Origin: Tremella fuciformis
Lineage: Eukaryota > Basidiomycota > Tremellomycetes > Tremellales > Tremellaceae
Direction of reading: 5' to 3'
Length of the DNA: 64,000 nucleotides
Assembly: GCA_032768795.1 (NCBI GenBank)
Contig: CP136493.1
Coordinates: 1,364,001 to 1,428,000 of the forward strand
The notes beneath the pieces were generated by a model. It was not told the DNA's origin, did no database searches, and worked only from the letters and a program-made list of their open reading frames with translations. The position numbers and the translations under genes are program-made. Shown piece by piece: positions 45,591 through 58,700 of this stretch. Numbering within the stretch: the first letter of the stretch is position 1; every line of letters begins with the position of its first letter.

Positions 45591-48500
45591 ATGACCAATC
45601 CCGAAAACCCGGAACAACATTGGGATATCCTCTGGTGGTGTCGCACATCCACTACCACCCACATCCATGTTCCTCCTATCGAACAAAATCCTCTTTCCGG
45701 ACCTCACGACATTTTCGCGCCTGCCGCTCCCATGTCGCACTGGGCTTACCCTTCCGTGCCGCCTTGCGACTCACAGGAAAACGACGTCCGCTCATCATGC
45801 CTTGGCCTGCCTCTGTCTCTGCCCTACGAGGTAGAGACCTTGGCAGAGATGGACGACCGGCTTGAATACATCTGCGCGAAACTCGTGGAATGCATCAAGG
45901 CAGGCGAATGGGGCCAAGGCTTTCGGACATGGGATACAGCCATGAACGCGTGAATATCCTTTCCATCTTGCTAGGCGCACCACTGATGGTAGATGGCTCA
46001 GCATGGGATATCCCATGAAGAAGGAGATGAAGATCAAGCTCGTCTTTCTATACTGGGAGATTCTCTGTGAGCAGCAAAACACTTGGGTAGATTGCCCAAA
46101 CTAAGATTCAGTTGTGCCCATGGCGCCCACCTCAGTCCTAGACGATGTCGGCAACCAACTTACTTCGCTCTTAGGCGACAGGGATCTCAACATATACGAT
46201 TTCCGCATTCCTTGGCAGCCGCTATACAAAGCACTGCATCAAGAGCTTTTCCCTCACCCAAATCATCTCCAGCGCCACTCTGCCAATCTTGCTCCAATGC
46301 TGCTCAACGTGGCCGAAAGCGCTCAGCGTTTCTTCCATCCAGGCGATGTCGATGAAATGCTTGAAACCATCCTGCCGACGCTGGAGCCGGACATGGATTC
46401 GATATTGGCCACACAGGCGTTCCTGGTCCACTTCCTGCCAATCACTCATTGCCAAAAGTGGCTGCCCTTGAGTGACTCCTTGCGTTAGTCTCTAAAGATC
46501 ATTGCTAATTATTCAGTTTTCCGCATGTGGCAGGGCTTCAACAGTGGTTTGTGGGACGATCAGGCGTCCGACCTCATGGGTCAGCTTGCCATGACTCATG
46601 TCAATCCAGGACGTTCCGATCCATCTCTCATCGGCCGCATTCCTCGGACAATCTTCAACTCCGAAGAGGACGAGAGAAATAATCCGAACCACAAGCGGAT
46701 TTGGCGTGCACACAAGGCCCGACTCTTAGATGTCGCCGGCGACATCGAGGAGGACGATGATGGCCTCGACTTCTATCCCAAGCTCGCCATGCTGCCTCCA
46801 GAAGAAAAGCTGGAAGATCCCAACTGGCAAGGGATCAGGCGAGATATAGGAATCTTCTCCGAACAGGAGTTTGAGTTCCTCATGTCGAAGTGCCTGAGAT
46901 CCCTAAGTGAGTAAAAGGACCCCGACTCTGCTAATCAGCAGATGTGCCTGTAGGTGGCCACCTTGCCTCTCAGAACGCGTCAAGTATTACCCATGCGGAT
47001 CAGAGAGCATCGCGCAAGATCACGGATGTCAAGAAACCCATCGACCGCGTGCAAAGTCTCTCAGAAACGATCATCTTCTCTATTTCCGAGGATGCTCCCG
47101 TAGCGCTCCCTTCTGGGTTTGGCACACCCGGCACTGCCACTCCAGCACCCTCATCTTCTTCCGGACTTCGCCCCGCTCTTTTGAAGCTGCAACAGGGAGA
47201 ACTCAAGATGGAGCGCACCGGGAGCTCCGACAGTTTGGTAGCTGCCGGGAAGAAAAGCGAAACGAACCGCCGCTATCTGGCTGGGAGTAAGGCTCTGGAC
47301 CACCTTTCGCGGCTTTTGACCAGCTGCGAATCAGTGAGCTGATCGCGCCCATCATGCGCGGCTGATGTTCAGTATTTCCATCCCAGTAATTCCGGCGACT
47401 GGTCGGCCTTTCTGAACGCTTTCCTCTCACATCTCGCCGGGACCTTCCTTGAGCGATGGAAATCGGAGCAGGATCCCAGCTGCAAGACTCCAGCAGCCTG
47501 GCGTATCACCGACGCGATCAAGCGAGAATTCGTGCTCTGCTTGCGGCCCCTAGCTCTGTCTGCCATGTTTGACAAAGTGAGGGGGCCTTGTCCGGAAGAG
47601 ATTGCACTAACTTACAGGACAATCGATCCGCTGGCCCAGCGGTTTCGGCCCTCAAGAAGCTCTCCGCTCTTGAGCCTGATCTCATCATGCCTGCAATCAT
47701 GGAACGGGCAGTCCCATCGCTGCAGGGCCTCGAAGAGACACACCGAACGACCGCTGTTGCATACGCACTGGCAGCACTCGCTCAGCCTTTCAGTGCCCGC
47801 CAGATATGGCATATGGGCGGCCTGTTCGTGGGCGACATCTTCACTCTGCTCTTACCCGGTATCGACCTCAATGACCCCGGCAAGACCACACTCACCTGCA
47901 TGGCGATATCCAGCATTGTCGACTTCATTTGCATCGGTGACGTATCTGAAGTCGAATACAACGCTCACCCCGGGAAGAGAGCTTTGCGACAAGCGCCTAG
48001 AATCAAGGTGGACGATGACCCCGATGACCCGGCACACTTCGAGATGGAGGATCTGAGTGCAGAAGAGGTCAATGACCGTCTTCGCATGGCTACTTCGGCA
48101 TTCCGCGACTGGGTACCGGATTTCGTTGGACGTGTCCTGCTCCTCTTTGGCAATCTTCCCGAAGAAGGCGGCAAGTCCGGCCAAGCCGGTGGAAAGCTGG
48201 AAGCTGTCGTGAGCGCCAGTGTCTTGGTGAGTCTCCCCTATTTGTACGCGATAATGTCGCTCGTTCGCTCATCTCAGCACACCTGTGGCAATGTATTTGG
48301 TGCTCTGAGCGATAAGCTGTTCGACGCTGTCCTTGAACAAGTATATGAGTATGCGACGACAACGTGCAAACCTAACGCTGTCGGAGCTGTGGGCGATCTC
48401 GTTCGCAACCTCGCGGCTATTCACGCCGACAGGACTATTGCGAAGTTCCTTCCGACCTGTCACAGCAGAATCTGCAACGAGCTCAAGGGAGGCGCATCTT

Positions 48501-51500
48501 CGATACGAACCACCACTACCTCTATCCCGCTGGCATCGGATGCAGCCCTCCATTGGTGGCAGTCCATTCTCCTCGGCCTTCTGATTCCCGGACGAGTCAC
48601 TCTTTCCAGCCCCGAGATCCGCCCACAGATCATGGATCTCCTGCGGTCTATGGTTCAACACACGTATAACGAGCGAGGATACAACTGGGCAGGAAGGATC
48701 ACGGAGGCCAGTCTAGCGTGTCTTACTGCGATCAAGCCGCAGGAGATCGGTATGCTGAATCCTTCCGAGATGGAAAGCGATGGTGAGTCCAGAAGCAGTG
48801 ACCGGGCTGACAACCAGACTATAAGCTGAATCACCTGTATTATTGGGGCAAGCTATATCGCTCGGCCGAAGTGGAGGTGAATTGGCGAGTCCCGACGCCT
48901 GACGACATCGACATGGCCTTCGAGATACTTGGCGTCGCAGAAGAGGCTGCGTCTCGCCTCGAGCAGCTTTCGCAGCAGCCATCCCACGGGGACAAAGTCT
49001 GGACCAACGATTTCTGCCGGTCCGTGGCCATCATCGACCGTATCTTACACGGGACTACGACATTTGTGCAGGAGCATGCCGAGAGCAAGACTGGCGGCAA
49101 GATTGCCGAAAGGTGAGCTCGTATATGTTCAAAAGTCCGTGCTAAGGCAAAGCTACCTGCCTCCTGAAATTCTCGAACTGCCCAAACCGTTCAAGTCCGG
49201 TGTCATCCTGTCAGATCCTTCGGATCCGCGCTACCAACGAGCAATCGACATCCGTTATCGCATCGGCAACACCCTGCATCGTGTGGCATCGACTTTGCAG
49301 AACTCCAGCGAGCCCCATTCCTCGGTCGATGCGATAAGGCTTATTGTCTCCACGATTGGCACATTCCTCACAGCTTATGGTCTCCGCGCTAAGCTGTTCA
49401 GCAGTGCACAATCAGCCTACACCCAGCTCCTTGCAGTGAAGAAGCTGTATGACAGTCAGCGCAAACACCATCGAACCGTTTTTGTCAAAGCCGCCATCGT
49501 CCATCATCAGAATCGACTCACGGGCATGACGTACTGGCGGACCAGGTCCGAGCTGGACGACCGCTTGATCTTGTGCATGCTCAACTTCTGCATGTCACCT
49601 TTTGTACGAGTGAGACGATCTGCTCAGAATCAACTGGACTCGATCACCCGTATCTATCGCGGGTGCTGGGTCCTCTGTTTCCCAGCTCTGTTCGACAACC
49701 TCAAGCCCGGCACCGATCCCGACGTAATGAAGGGGGCGCTCTACGTGCTCCGGCACAATATCGTTGGCATCGCCCGCATATGTCGCGATTGGCGTCACCT
49801 GGTCCAGCTGGTTGAAACCCTTCTTGGCGCACATCATGAAAACAAGGCTTCGGTGCAAGCCTTGGTTTCGAAGGCCATGGACGAGCTCATCAGCCGGATG
49901 AAAGAGCCAATCTCAATCGACTATGAAGCAGACATGGACAAGGTATATGAGGCCTGCGACACACTTGTGAAGGGATCGAAATACCAGCCCAACTCCGACG
50001 TCAGTAAGCGACTGCGTGAGAATATCCTCGGGACCTGGAAACTGCAGGATGACCAGGTGGACATCCTCACCGATCGCGTCATCCGTATCGCCGAAGATCC
50101 TGCTCTCAACTGGAGGTATCACTTGCTCGCTGCACGAGTGCTTCTCACCACTGCTCGGCGAGATAAGCCCATCGATGTTCGTCTGGCCAAATTCTTTGCG
50201 GAGAACATATCAAACCCTCATCCGCGCTTGCGAGACTATGGTATCTACGGCACCACACGCCTTCTCTACATGGTCGCCGTTCGGTCGCTCTGCGAGGGTT
50301 CACCTCGTCGATTGCTGTTACAAGAGCCAGTCGACAGACTCTCTCACGAGATCGAACTCACTGACACGTCGAAAGAGTTCACCGAACGCTATCTGGCTTC
50401 CTTCCGGAATGATGCCACCGAGGATCTGCAAGATCGTGCAACCACTGGATGGTTCGTGTGGGGGACCAAGATGGAGGTCACCCGAATGACGGGCTGGGAT
50501 GAGCAGTGTTGGGTCATCGATCCAGATTCATCAGAAGCCCTGGGACTGACAGAGGCAATCGTTTCCGACCCCAAATTTTGGCAAGGAGTCGCCGATTATT
50601 GGGCTCAGGAGGATACCCGCAACTATCCGTCTGCTACTCACATCGACTTCGTCCTCTCCATTGTGCAGATCTTTGGACTCAAAGTCTTTGCTTGTCTTCG
50701 CCAGATCATCGATGGATATCTTTCAGAGATGGACGAAACCAAAGTCTACGATCGGCACAAGATGCGGGCGATGTGGGAGTTCCTCTCCGGGCTGCTCAGG
50801 GGCTCTGAAGACTGGCCAGGGAAGGAGAGAAAGGTCTTCTGGGACTGGTTTACTCCGAAGTTGCCAGAGCTGTTCGCAAACATTCGGCACGATACGACCA
50901 GATGCTGGGATACGTCCATCGAGTTCGTCCTCAACGACAAAGACCCGAGACGATACAAACCTCTCGTTGACTTCTGCGTGGACACCGCATTGCATGCAGA
51001 TTTCTTCAACAGCTCCGCATTCGATCTCACTCGACGCGTCAATCTTGTTCGGTCGCTCATCCGCTGTCTGCGTTGGCGATTTAACGCATGGTCCGATGGC
51101 TTTGTCGAACTCTACTTCCGATCTGCTTCTTGCCCATACGCAGAGGTTCGTACTCTGATGGCGTCCGTAATCAATGGCGCGGATCAGTACAAGTTCCACC
51201 CGTCATTCCCCTCGGTCAAGGAATTCGTAAACGCCGTCCTCTCGGACCCAGACTCCAAAACGGATATCATGCAGATCAAGCACGGACGCTTCGAAGCGCA
51301 ATTGCGAGAAGTCATGGATCAGCTGCCGAAATGGAGGGAAGACCGACCACATGGTCCCAATGCCGTGCTCTCCGTGCACGACACTTCAGCTTTGACGATC
51401 CTCACCTGGCTCACCACCGAGCTGCTCGATGTTCACGCCGCGGCGACCTTCCCTTACATCATCCCGTTGCTGCCTGCCATCTTCGAACTGCGTGACTTGA

Positions 51501-52270
51501 ACGACAATGAAGAGCTGCAGCGCGCGGCAACCCGGCTTCTCGGTATGATTACCGCCATTACCCCCTCCTTGGACCTCATTGAGCCTCTCATGGCGAGCTT
51601 GATCGACATCATGCAGAAGTCAACGTCGTGGCGAACCCGGATCAACGCCATGCCTATCTTGTCACTGGTCTACTTCCGGAACCTCTCGCTCCTCTCCGAG
51701 ACGTGCAAAGCAAAGTGCTTGGATGTAGCCGCAATGTGTCTGCAGGACAGCACTCAAGAGGTACGGGAGATGGCCTCTTCGACTCTGAGCGGTTTCTTGC
51801 GGGTCTCACAAAGGCCCATGGTCGTCGTGCTCAAGGAACGGTTCTCGAGAGAGATACAAGGGATTTCATTGCCGAAACGCCGCGGTCAACCCGGCCAGGT
51901 CAACCCGGAGTACCAAGCGAAGCTTGTGCAGTTGCACGGCGCGGTGCTGGGAGCAGTGGCTCTGGTCGAGGCATTCCCGTACACGGTGCCAAAGTTCATG
52001 CGTGAGTCGTTGTACCGTGCAGATGTGCGCAGCTGACAAGGAAGCCAATCTTCTCGCCGATGTGCTTGCACCCAGGGTCTCCGAACCCCCGCCCATCTCG
52101 ACGACAATCAGGAGTTGCGTGGCCAACTTCAAGAGGACTCACGAGAAGTACCAGGACAAGTTCAGCGAGGATGAGCTCAGCGCAATGAATTATGCGCAGG
52201 CGGGCAACTCGTACTGTGAGTGGCTTGCGAAGATCAAGTGGCCTGTTCACGGCTGACCGCAGACGCGTGA
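45591..52270 (+). CDS. BLM10: Proteasome activator Blm10/PA200
   Basis: Giant HEAT-repeat protein that caps the 20S proteasome and opens its gate. About 2000 residues in ten or more exons. Seen: LSLPYEVETLAEMDDRLEYI then KLVECIKAGEWGQGFRTWD and WLSMGYPMKKEMKIKLVFLY, the fungal Blm10 N-terminal pattern; MWQGFNSGLWDD; FSARQIWHMGGLFVGDIFTL-type repeats; a long exon 48929-52036 with ISNPHPRLRDYGIYGTTRLL, FFNSSAFDLTRRVNLVRSLI and VREMASSTLSGFLRVSQRPM; and a C-terminal exon KYQDKFSEDELSAMNYAQAG. The last intron (about 52214-52262) splits a Tyr codon so that the protein ends NSYYA, the HbYX-type tail that docks in the 20S alpha-ring pocket (TGA 52268-52270). ATG 45591 has an in-frame stop at 45531 upstream. 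Confidence 0.92.
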
Positions 52271-52549
52271 TTGCTTGCCAATTTGTAAGAAGCTGTGCCT
52301 GAGCTTGAGAGGGAAGAGAAACAGAGGAGAGAGAAGCAAGAGATGGTTGAGAGTAGTCTGTTCATTACGAGCAATGCATTGAGAGGTCGTAGCAGTCTTG
52401 CATATTTCCAGCATCGATGTATCCCTTGCGTGCATGCTGGGGAAGGCGACTGAAGGCCGCATTGACCTCCACATGTATGGTCCACGATTCGCCCCTGGTC
52501 CAGAGAGTAGTTTCTCTTCCGTCCATCTCGCTGCTCAGCTACTGGAATC

Positions 52550-53064
52550 ATGTCAACGTCAGATCCCCCTCTGACCAATGGCCACGCCCCCTCCGCAGGC
52601 CCCTCTCAGCACTCCGACCCGCTCGTCCCGCCTCCAGAGATCGAGGCGACTCTTTCGCGCCTCTCGGCCTACCGCAACGTCCGGGGCGTCATGATCCTCT
52701 CCCGGCCCACCCCGTCTTCCCCGCCAGGCGGTTCAGCAGCTCCGACGTCCGCCCCGGGCGGTATCGTGCAGAGCACAGGGCCGGTCTTTGAGGGGGAGAG
52801 CGGCAAAACGTACGCCGCGGCCCTGCACAGCGTCGTGGAGGGCATCACGCGCGCCGTGGGCGAGTGCGACCCGGGGGTGTGTCGACTCTGAGGCGGAGCG
52901 TGCTGGGCTGACGGGCAGGACGAGCTCAAGTTTATGCGTGTGCGCACTAAGCGCCACGAACTGATCATTACACCTGGTCAGTTGCGCTGCTTGACCTATC
53001 GGGAGTGTGGCTGACGGCAGATGAACGGTATGTCTTGGTGGTGCTGCAGGACCCGGGCCAGTGA
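52550..53064 (+). CDS. Dynein light chain, Roadblock/LC7 type
   Basis: Dimeric light chain of cytoplasmic dynein that binds the intermediate chain. Three exons, about 140 residues. Seen: EIEATLSRLSAYRNVRGVMI (helix 1 and first strand), TYAAALHSVVEGITRAVGEC (helix 2), then across an intron DELKFMRVRTKRHELIITP and, after another, DERYVLVVLQDPGQ with TGA 53062-53064. These align with human DYNLRB1 segments through to the C-terminus. A Pro/Gly/Ser/Ala-rich insertion of about 35 residues replaces the short loop between the first two strands, and about 25 polar residues precede the domain. ATG 52550 is the only in-frame start. Confidence 0.88.
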
Positions 53065-53327
53065 TGGAGGCACATGGACGGTCAGGTATGGACCTTTCAT
53101 GATGGCACATTCCATGTATGCATGCTCTTCACTACCACACAACTTGTCAGCGTCCCAGACGTGTATTGTAGTCTAGATCGCGTCGCGTCAGTCCAACTCT
53201 GGATGCTCGCCACTCATCTCCCTTCCTTTCTCTCTTCACCCAGACTGGGCCCGAGCTGTCGACGATTCCGAACATGAACATGCTCTTCACTGCCACCGAC
53301 AATCAGAGATAGCATCAGCCAGCCAGC

Positions 53328-55301
53328 ATGCCTCTCTCGATCGAGGGGCACCTGCGGCACGTGCGGGCGTGGTACTGCTACGCCTTCGCCGCCGAGGTCT
53401 TCTCGGCCTGTGCGATTGTGAGCACCGCTGTCATCTGGAGATGCAGAGCGTGCTGACACCAGGCCATCTTCTTGCCCATCACACTTGAGCGTGAGTCCGA
53501 CCGCGCACAAGCACAAACATGCTGAGGCGCAGAAATGGCCAGAGATGTGGGCTACCTCTCGCCGGACCTCACTGTGCCGTGCGCCGAGGCGGCCGACTTG
53601 GCGGAACGGGTGTGCAAGGCGCGTGTGCTGGGCGTATGGCTCGACACGGCTTCCTTCAGGTCAGCAGCACCCCTAGAGATTGCACTCCTGCTGAGAGCAG
53701 CATGTACGTCAAGTCGGTCGCCGTCGCCATCCAGGCGCTGTGTATCGTCTCGATTGGCCCGCTGGCAGATTCAAGTGAGCTGCATTGACATTGCTGAGTG
53801 TCGAGCTGACGGCGCAGCGTACTGGCGAAAGAGACTTCTGCTCCTGTTCGCATATACCGGCGCCATATCCTCGTCACTTTTCTTCTTCTTCCCGTCACAG
53901 CCGCACGGCTACGTGCCCGTGCTGGCGGCATGCCTGACGATCCTGGGCAACGCAACGTACGCCACGTCCATCGTGTGCAACAACGCCTTCCTGCCCGAGC
54001 TGGCGAGGGAGGACGAAGACGTGCAGCTGGCATACAAGGCCGCGCAAGGGCAGCCGGAGGATCTGGGCAACCTCGGCCGCAGAAGCGTGGATGAGGAAGC
54101 GCAGAGTCTTCTCCCGCCCGTCCTCGTCCCTGCCGTCACCGCCATCTCGACGCAGGACCTCACATCGGCGCCGAGTACCGACGACAGTGCGCGGGCCAAG
54201 TACGAGGCGCTGCTGAGCCTCACGACGTCCCGCCTGTCGTCCACGGGGACAGCGCTGGGGTTCTTGTCGGGCGTCAGCGTTCTTGCGCTGCTCATGGTTC
54301 CCGTCATGCTCCTTCGCGGCACGACCAAGGCGCTGTGCATCGCCATTGCCCTCAGCGGCGTATGGTGGGCGGTCTTTACCATCCCGCCTGCGCTGGGACT
54401 GCCTGCTGGTTACCATGATGGCAAGCAGCTCGGCGCGGCGACTTCGTGGATGGGAAAAGGCTGGAGACGAGTGGGCAACATGGTTCGTCCAAAAGAAATC
54501 CGCAGCCTGCCAAATCTCTTCACCCTGCTGCTCGCCTGGGTATTCCTCTCGGACGGTGAGACAGATCTGCAGAGCCAAAACATGGAGAAGCTGATAGTAG
54601 GCTTTCATACTACGACCTATACCGCGATCCTCTACGCCTCTTCAACCCTGCGCATGTCGCCAGCCAAGATCATCATCATCGGTATCTTGGTCCAGCTCGC
54701 CGCCGTATTCTCGTCCATTCTTTCGCCTCGCCTTCAAACCAGACTCGGCTACACCAACCTGAAGTACCTGATCTTGGTCGTCCTACTTAGCCTCATCATC
54801 CCTGTCTACGCCTGCATCGGCCTGATCCTGCCGTTCGGCGGCCTCCGGACCGAGGGCGAGATGTACGTTGCGGCAACGTGGTTTGGAATCGTGAGTTTCT
54901 TAGACACGGAACGCCCCGAAAGCTGAACGATCAAGCTGTACGGCCCGTTCAACAGCTACTCCCGCGCCGTCTACGCCGAGCTGATCCCTTCTGTGTGCAG
55001 CTTCGATGACCTCTCATGAGCGAGCTGACAGCCTAAGGGACACGAGTCGTCCTTTTTCTCCCTATTCAGCCTCACAGACAAGTCGTCTTCTTTCATCGGC
55101 CCCATGGTCGTCGGCGTCATTGCCGACCTCACAGGCAACATCCGACTCGGCTTCGTCTTCCTGCTCATACTGCTTGCAGTGCCGATACCGGTACTCCTGG
55201 GCATCAAGGTCAAGGAGGGAGGTGAAGAGGCCAAGAGGTGGACGTCCAGCCGGGGTAGAGATGGGGAACGTGTCGGCCTGTTGAGACCGGATGCTGAGTG
55301 A
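53328..55301 (+). CDS. ATG22: Autophagy-related protein 22, vacuolar amino-acid effluxer
   Basis: Multi-spanning vacuolar membrane protein that exports leucine and other amino acids released by autophagic breakdown. Seen: HVRAWYCYAFAAEVFSACAI at the start (ATG 53328), AIFLPITLE, YVKSVAVAIQALCIVSIGPL with ADS, LLLFAYTGAISSSLFFFFPS, PVLAACLTILGNATYATSIV with CNNAFLPELA, an acidic loop, STGTALGFLSGVSVLALLMV, GVWWAVFTIPPALG, LPNLFTLLLAWVFLSDG, NSYSRAVYAELIP, then GHESSFFSLFSLTDKSSSFI and GPMVVGVIADLTGNIRLGF. About 12 membrane helices and seven introns; stop TGA 55299-55301. A major-facilitator-like fold with these blocks is specific to Atg22. Confidence 0.9.
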
Positions 55302-55716
55302 TGGAGGAAGAGGTACAAAGGGGTTGATTGATGGATCAACGCGTTTCATCCTGCCGCCATCACTCAACTCATTGTTCATCATCGACCAAGACTGACAATT
55401 GACCGGGTGCCTCGCCCTCGTTGACACCTCGTGTTCATGCTTCTTGTTCACCATCATCGCCTCTTGCTCTCTCTCTCTCTCTCGCCCCCCATTCACTGAC
55501 TCGCATCGTCTCTTTTGACACCTCAAACCCTCAACAACGACAAGAGTCTACTTGCAAGAGCTGCCGCGTTCGGCACTCCGACCTCCTTTGGCCACTTCTC
55601 TGTCAACACGCACACATACACGTCTGCTCTACCTCGACACCCAACTCGCTCTTTCTTCGACGCATCCGTCCTGCATCACAATTCAACAACTGAACCCAGA
55701 AAGGACGCCTTGAATC
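55302..55716. other. Intergenic with CT-repeat leader
   Basis: 415 bases upstream of the large disordered-protein gene. A CT dinucleotide run at 55467-55483 is followed by C/T/A-rich leader-like sequence up to the ATG at 55717, as in fungal pyrimidine-rich promoters. Confidence 0.5.
55467..55483. repeat. CT dinucleotide repeat
   Basis: Uninterrupted CT run of 17 bases, 234 bases before the next start codon; probably part of a pyrimidine-rich core promoter. Confidence 0.6.
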
Positions 55717-58700
55717 ATGGCCACCAAGGTGGTGCGGCCTCCACAGGCAAAGACGAGGGAGCGCCAGAGGCCAGCGACGACGGGCCAGAGGGAGCCAAGA
55801 GGTGCGTCTCGTCCTTTGCCGGTATTCCTGCCCCCAACTCCCATCGCTCTTCTTTGCACTCGTCAGTCAGCGCTGGCCGCTTTCGGGACCCTTTACTTCG
55901 TTGCCACTCATCTTGTCTCCTACTCAGAGAGTCATGGCGACGACGCTGACGCTGGCCTTCACGTCGCCCGTACCGTCCTTCATCCTTTCCTCGACATACG
56001 ACCCTCCTTCCTCCCATACGCGCTCGGTATTCGCCCCGCAACTCACAGGAGGCCCTGCAGTGGGGGACCACGGCTCAGAGAGCCAGGCCGTCTTTGGGAA
56101 CTTGCAAAAGGCCGCGCAGACCCCGTCGTGAGCTTTCATCTTGCTGTCCTCACTGAGCAAATACGCTGTGGTGGAACGCTGACGATGTCTCTTTTTCTCG
56201 TTGACGTGGACAGGACTGTTGCCAAAGGTCAGCTGTCCGACACACCGCAGCGATCTAGCTGACACTCAGTGCTTCCATGGGTCAAGGGCGTTGAGATGGA
56301 TGATCCGCCAGAAGGCATGTTTGGCCCGTATGACTCGCGTGAGCCGCCTCTTTAAGCACCTAGAAAGTTTCAGCTGAGTAAAGAACCGCCCACCCGTCCG
56401 CAAACACTGGTCGATACTATCCCGCCGCCCCAGCCGCGCTCAATACACCCTTTTGCCCGGCAGCCATATACATCTGTACCGTTCTCTGCCCTGGGCGCGG
56501 CGCACAATGGGGATGCAGAAATTGGAGCTACCGAGGTCCTGGAGGAACAGGCGAGGACCCGGACGAGGCAGAGCGAGGTCTTGTCCCGTGGAGCGGGCAT
56601 GCCTGTTGCTACTGGCATCCCGGTCATTGCAGAAGGAGAAGTGACTCCCGGCAGGACTGGGAGCGCTGTTAGCATGGGCATGGGTACCTTTGGAAACGAG
56701 CCAAGTCTCCAGCTGGGTCCTGGGCGAGCGGTAAATTGGTCACAGACTCCACTTAGGGGTCGAGCTGAGATGATACAGAGCCCCACAAAGACAGGCAGCT
56801 CGCCCCGAAGACCCGTCCCAACACAAGATCGCACGCCTGGTCCACCGCCGACTCAGCCACTCCCGGTGCCGCCTCGGTCAACAGCGACGACTGTCCGTCC
56901 GTCATGGGGCAACGCGCTCCCAGAGTCCGCGACCGAGCCCCTTACCCAACCCCACGTGCACCATCCGCATCCCGAGTACCCTTTCTCTCCCGAGGAAGCC
57001 GCGCACAAGCAGGCCGAGGCGATGCAAGCAGCGCGGGCAGAAGCGCTGGCCCACCTCGAGGCCGCCGCGCACTTCCCTGTCCCGCCTGGAATCTTCCCAG
57101 GTCCAAAAGGCCTACGCGAGACATATCAGACCTCGACCTCTGGCCCCTCATTCGGCCACATACTGCATCACAACGGTCGTCCCATCCCGCCCGACTACTC
57201 GTTCCGGACCTCGCTGGCCGAGGTGCCCTCCTCCGCCAGGCAGAATGCTGGCCTAAGCGGCGGCTCGTTCTTCCGCATCCCGTTCGGTGTTCCCCTCGGC
57301 ACGGGCATCCCGCGCCCGCTGGTCATCATGCGCTCTGACACTGGTCTCGCGACGGGTCTGGGCGTCACAAAGGACGGCGTCGCGGCTGAAGTGCATCATC
57401 TCGGAGAGGTAGACGACCAGCCAGAAAGGAAGAGCCGGAAAGACGATCGTAGCGCCTTTGTTGAGACCATCCCAGATGTACGTCGCTCTGTCACTTGCCC
57501 CCCACCGTGCCAGGCTGACGACAAGGAGCAAGACCCCGCTTTGCCCGCTGCCAAGTCGCCCTCGCCCCGCCCGCGCACGGCCAAGGAAAGTACCATGCGT
57601 GGTGCAGCTCCGGACGAGGTGTGTGATGCTGCTCGAGCAAGCAGCCAGATTCGAGTGACTCGGCCACCGTCCAATGCGGTGAGCATTACGACAAGGTCAG
57701 TATGCTGTTCGATGCTGATATGCTTAGGCTGTCGGTACAGCTGTACCCAATGCTCAGAACCGTGCGGCGTCACTTTCACCCGAAACGAAAAGGGTCAAAA
57801 GCCCATCGGTGGTCCCAAGTGTCCCTCCGCCCAATGTGCCTGTCACTCAACCACCACCACCTGCGGGCGCTCGGTCTCCTACCGGGCGCGTCCCATCCGC
57901 AGCTACGGCAACGCAGGTCGGCACGGCCACTCGGCCTGTACTTGAACTCCCTGAAGATGACGCCGCGACCGTCACCGCCGCCTCCCCGAGACCACTCTCC
58001 GTTGCTCCCACTACTGCAAGTAACGTGAAGCAGCTTGTGGCCGAGAGCAAGTTTCACGACGAGACCCTTTGTCAGCTTCTCGACGCTGCGCGCTTGAATT
58101 TGATAGGCGACGAAGCCAAGAAGGCTCTCAATAGGGCGGCACGAGCGCGTGTCATCGAGCTGAAGGATATGAGGATGAGGGGCGACATGTTGCCGGAACC
58201 GCACGTCAGCCATCTGCCTGTTGTCAAGGAGAATACGCCCGAGAAGAAGAAGACCAAGAGTCGCCGAAGCAGATCGCGAGATTCGCACGGGAACCGGAAA
58301 GTCAGCGGCAAGACGCATGTCACTGAGAAGGCGGATAAAGAGGTCAGCTGGATCGTTCAGGCCAGAACATAAGAGCTGAAGAAGCAGTGCGCTGATCCCC
58401 CGCCGTGGGCTCAAGAGGTATATCTACTCCTTGATAAGGATGCCGGAGCGCTGATTGACAGATCATCCATCGCCTATCTGCTTTCGAGACTCGCTTCACC
58501 GACCTTGAGAAGCATCAGCAACAGTTTGCGCCCGAAGACGAGATTCTGCTGCGCCAAGGCCCCGATCCCTATGGTGAGCTTGTCAACGAGCTGCTCTTCC
58601 GTGACATTCCTGGAGGACACTTCGGCCCCCCTATCCCCGACTCGCAGTTCTCGCCGTTCATGCTCCGACAGCCCCAGCAGGGCTCAATTCACACCATCGA

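Noticed and set aside
55867..56262. Frame in which exon 2 of the large protein would read ESHGDDADAGLHVARTVLHP
   Set aside because: Using an acceptor two bases later gives a more natural protein frame that continues through the next exons.
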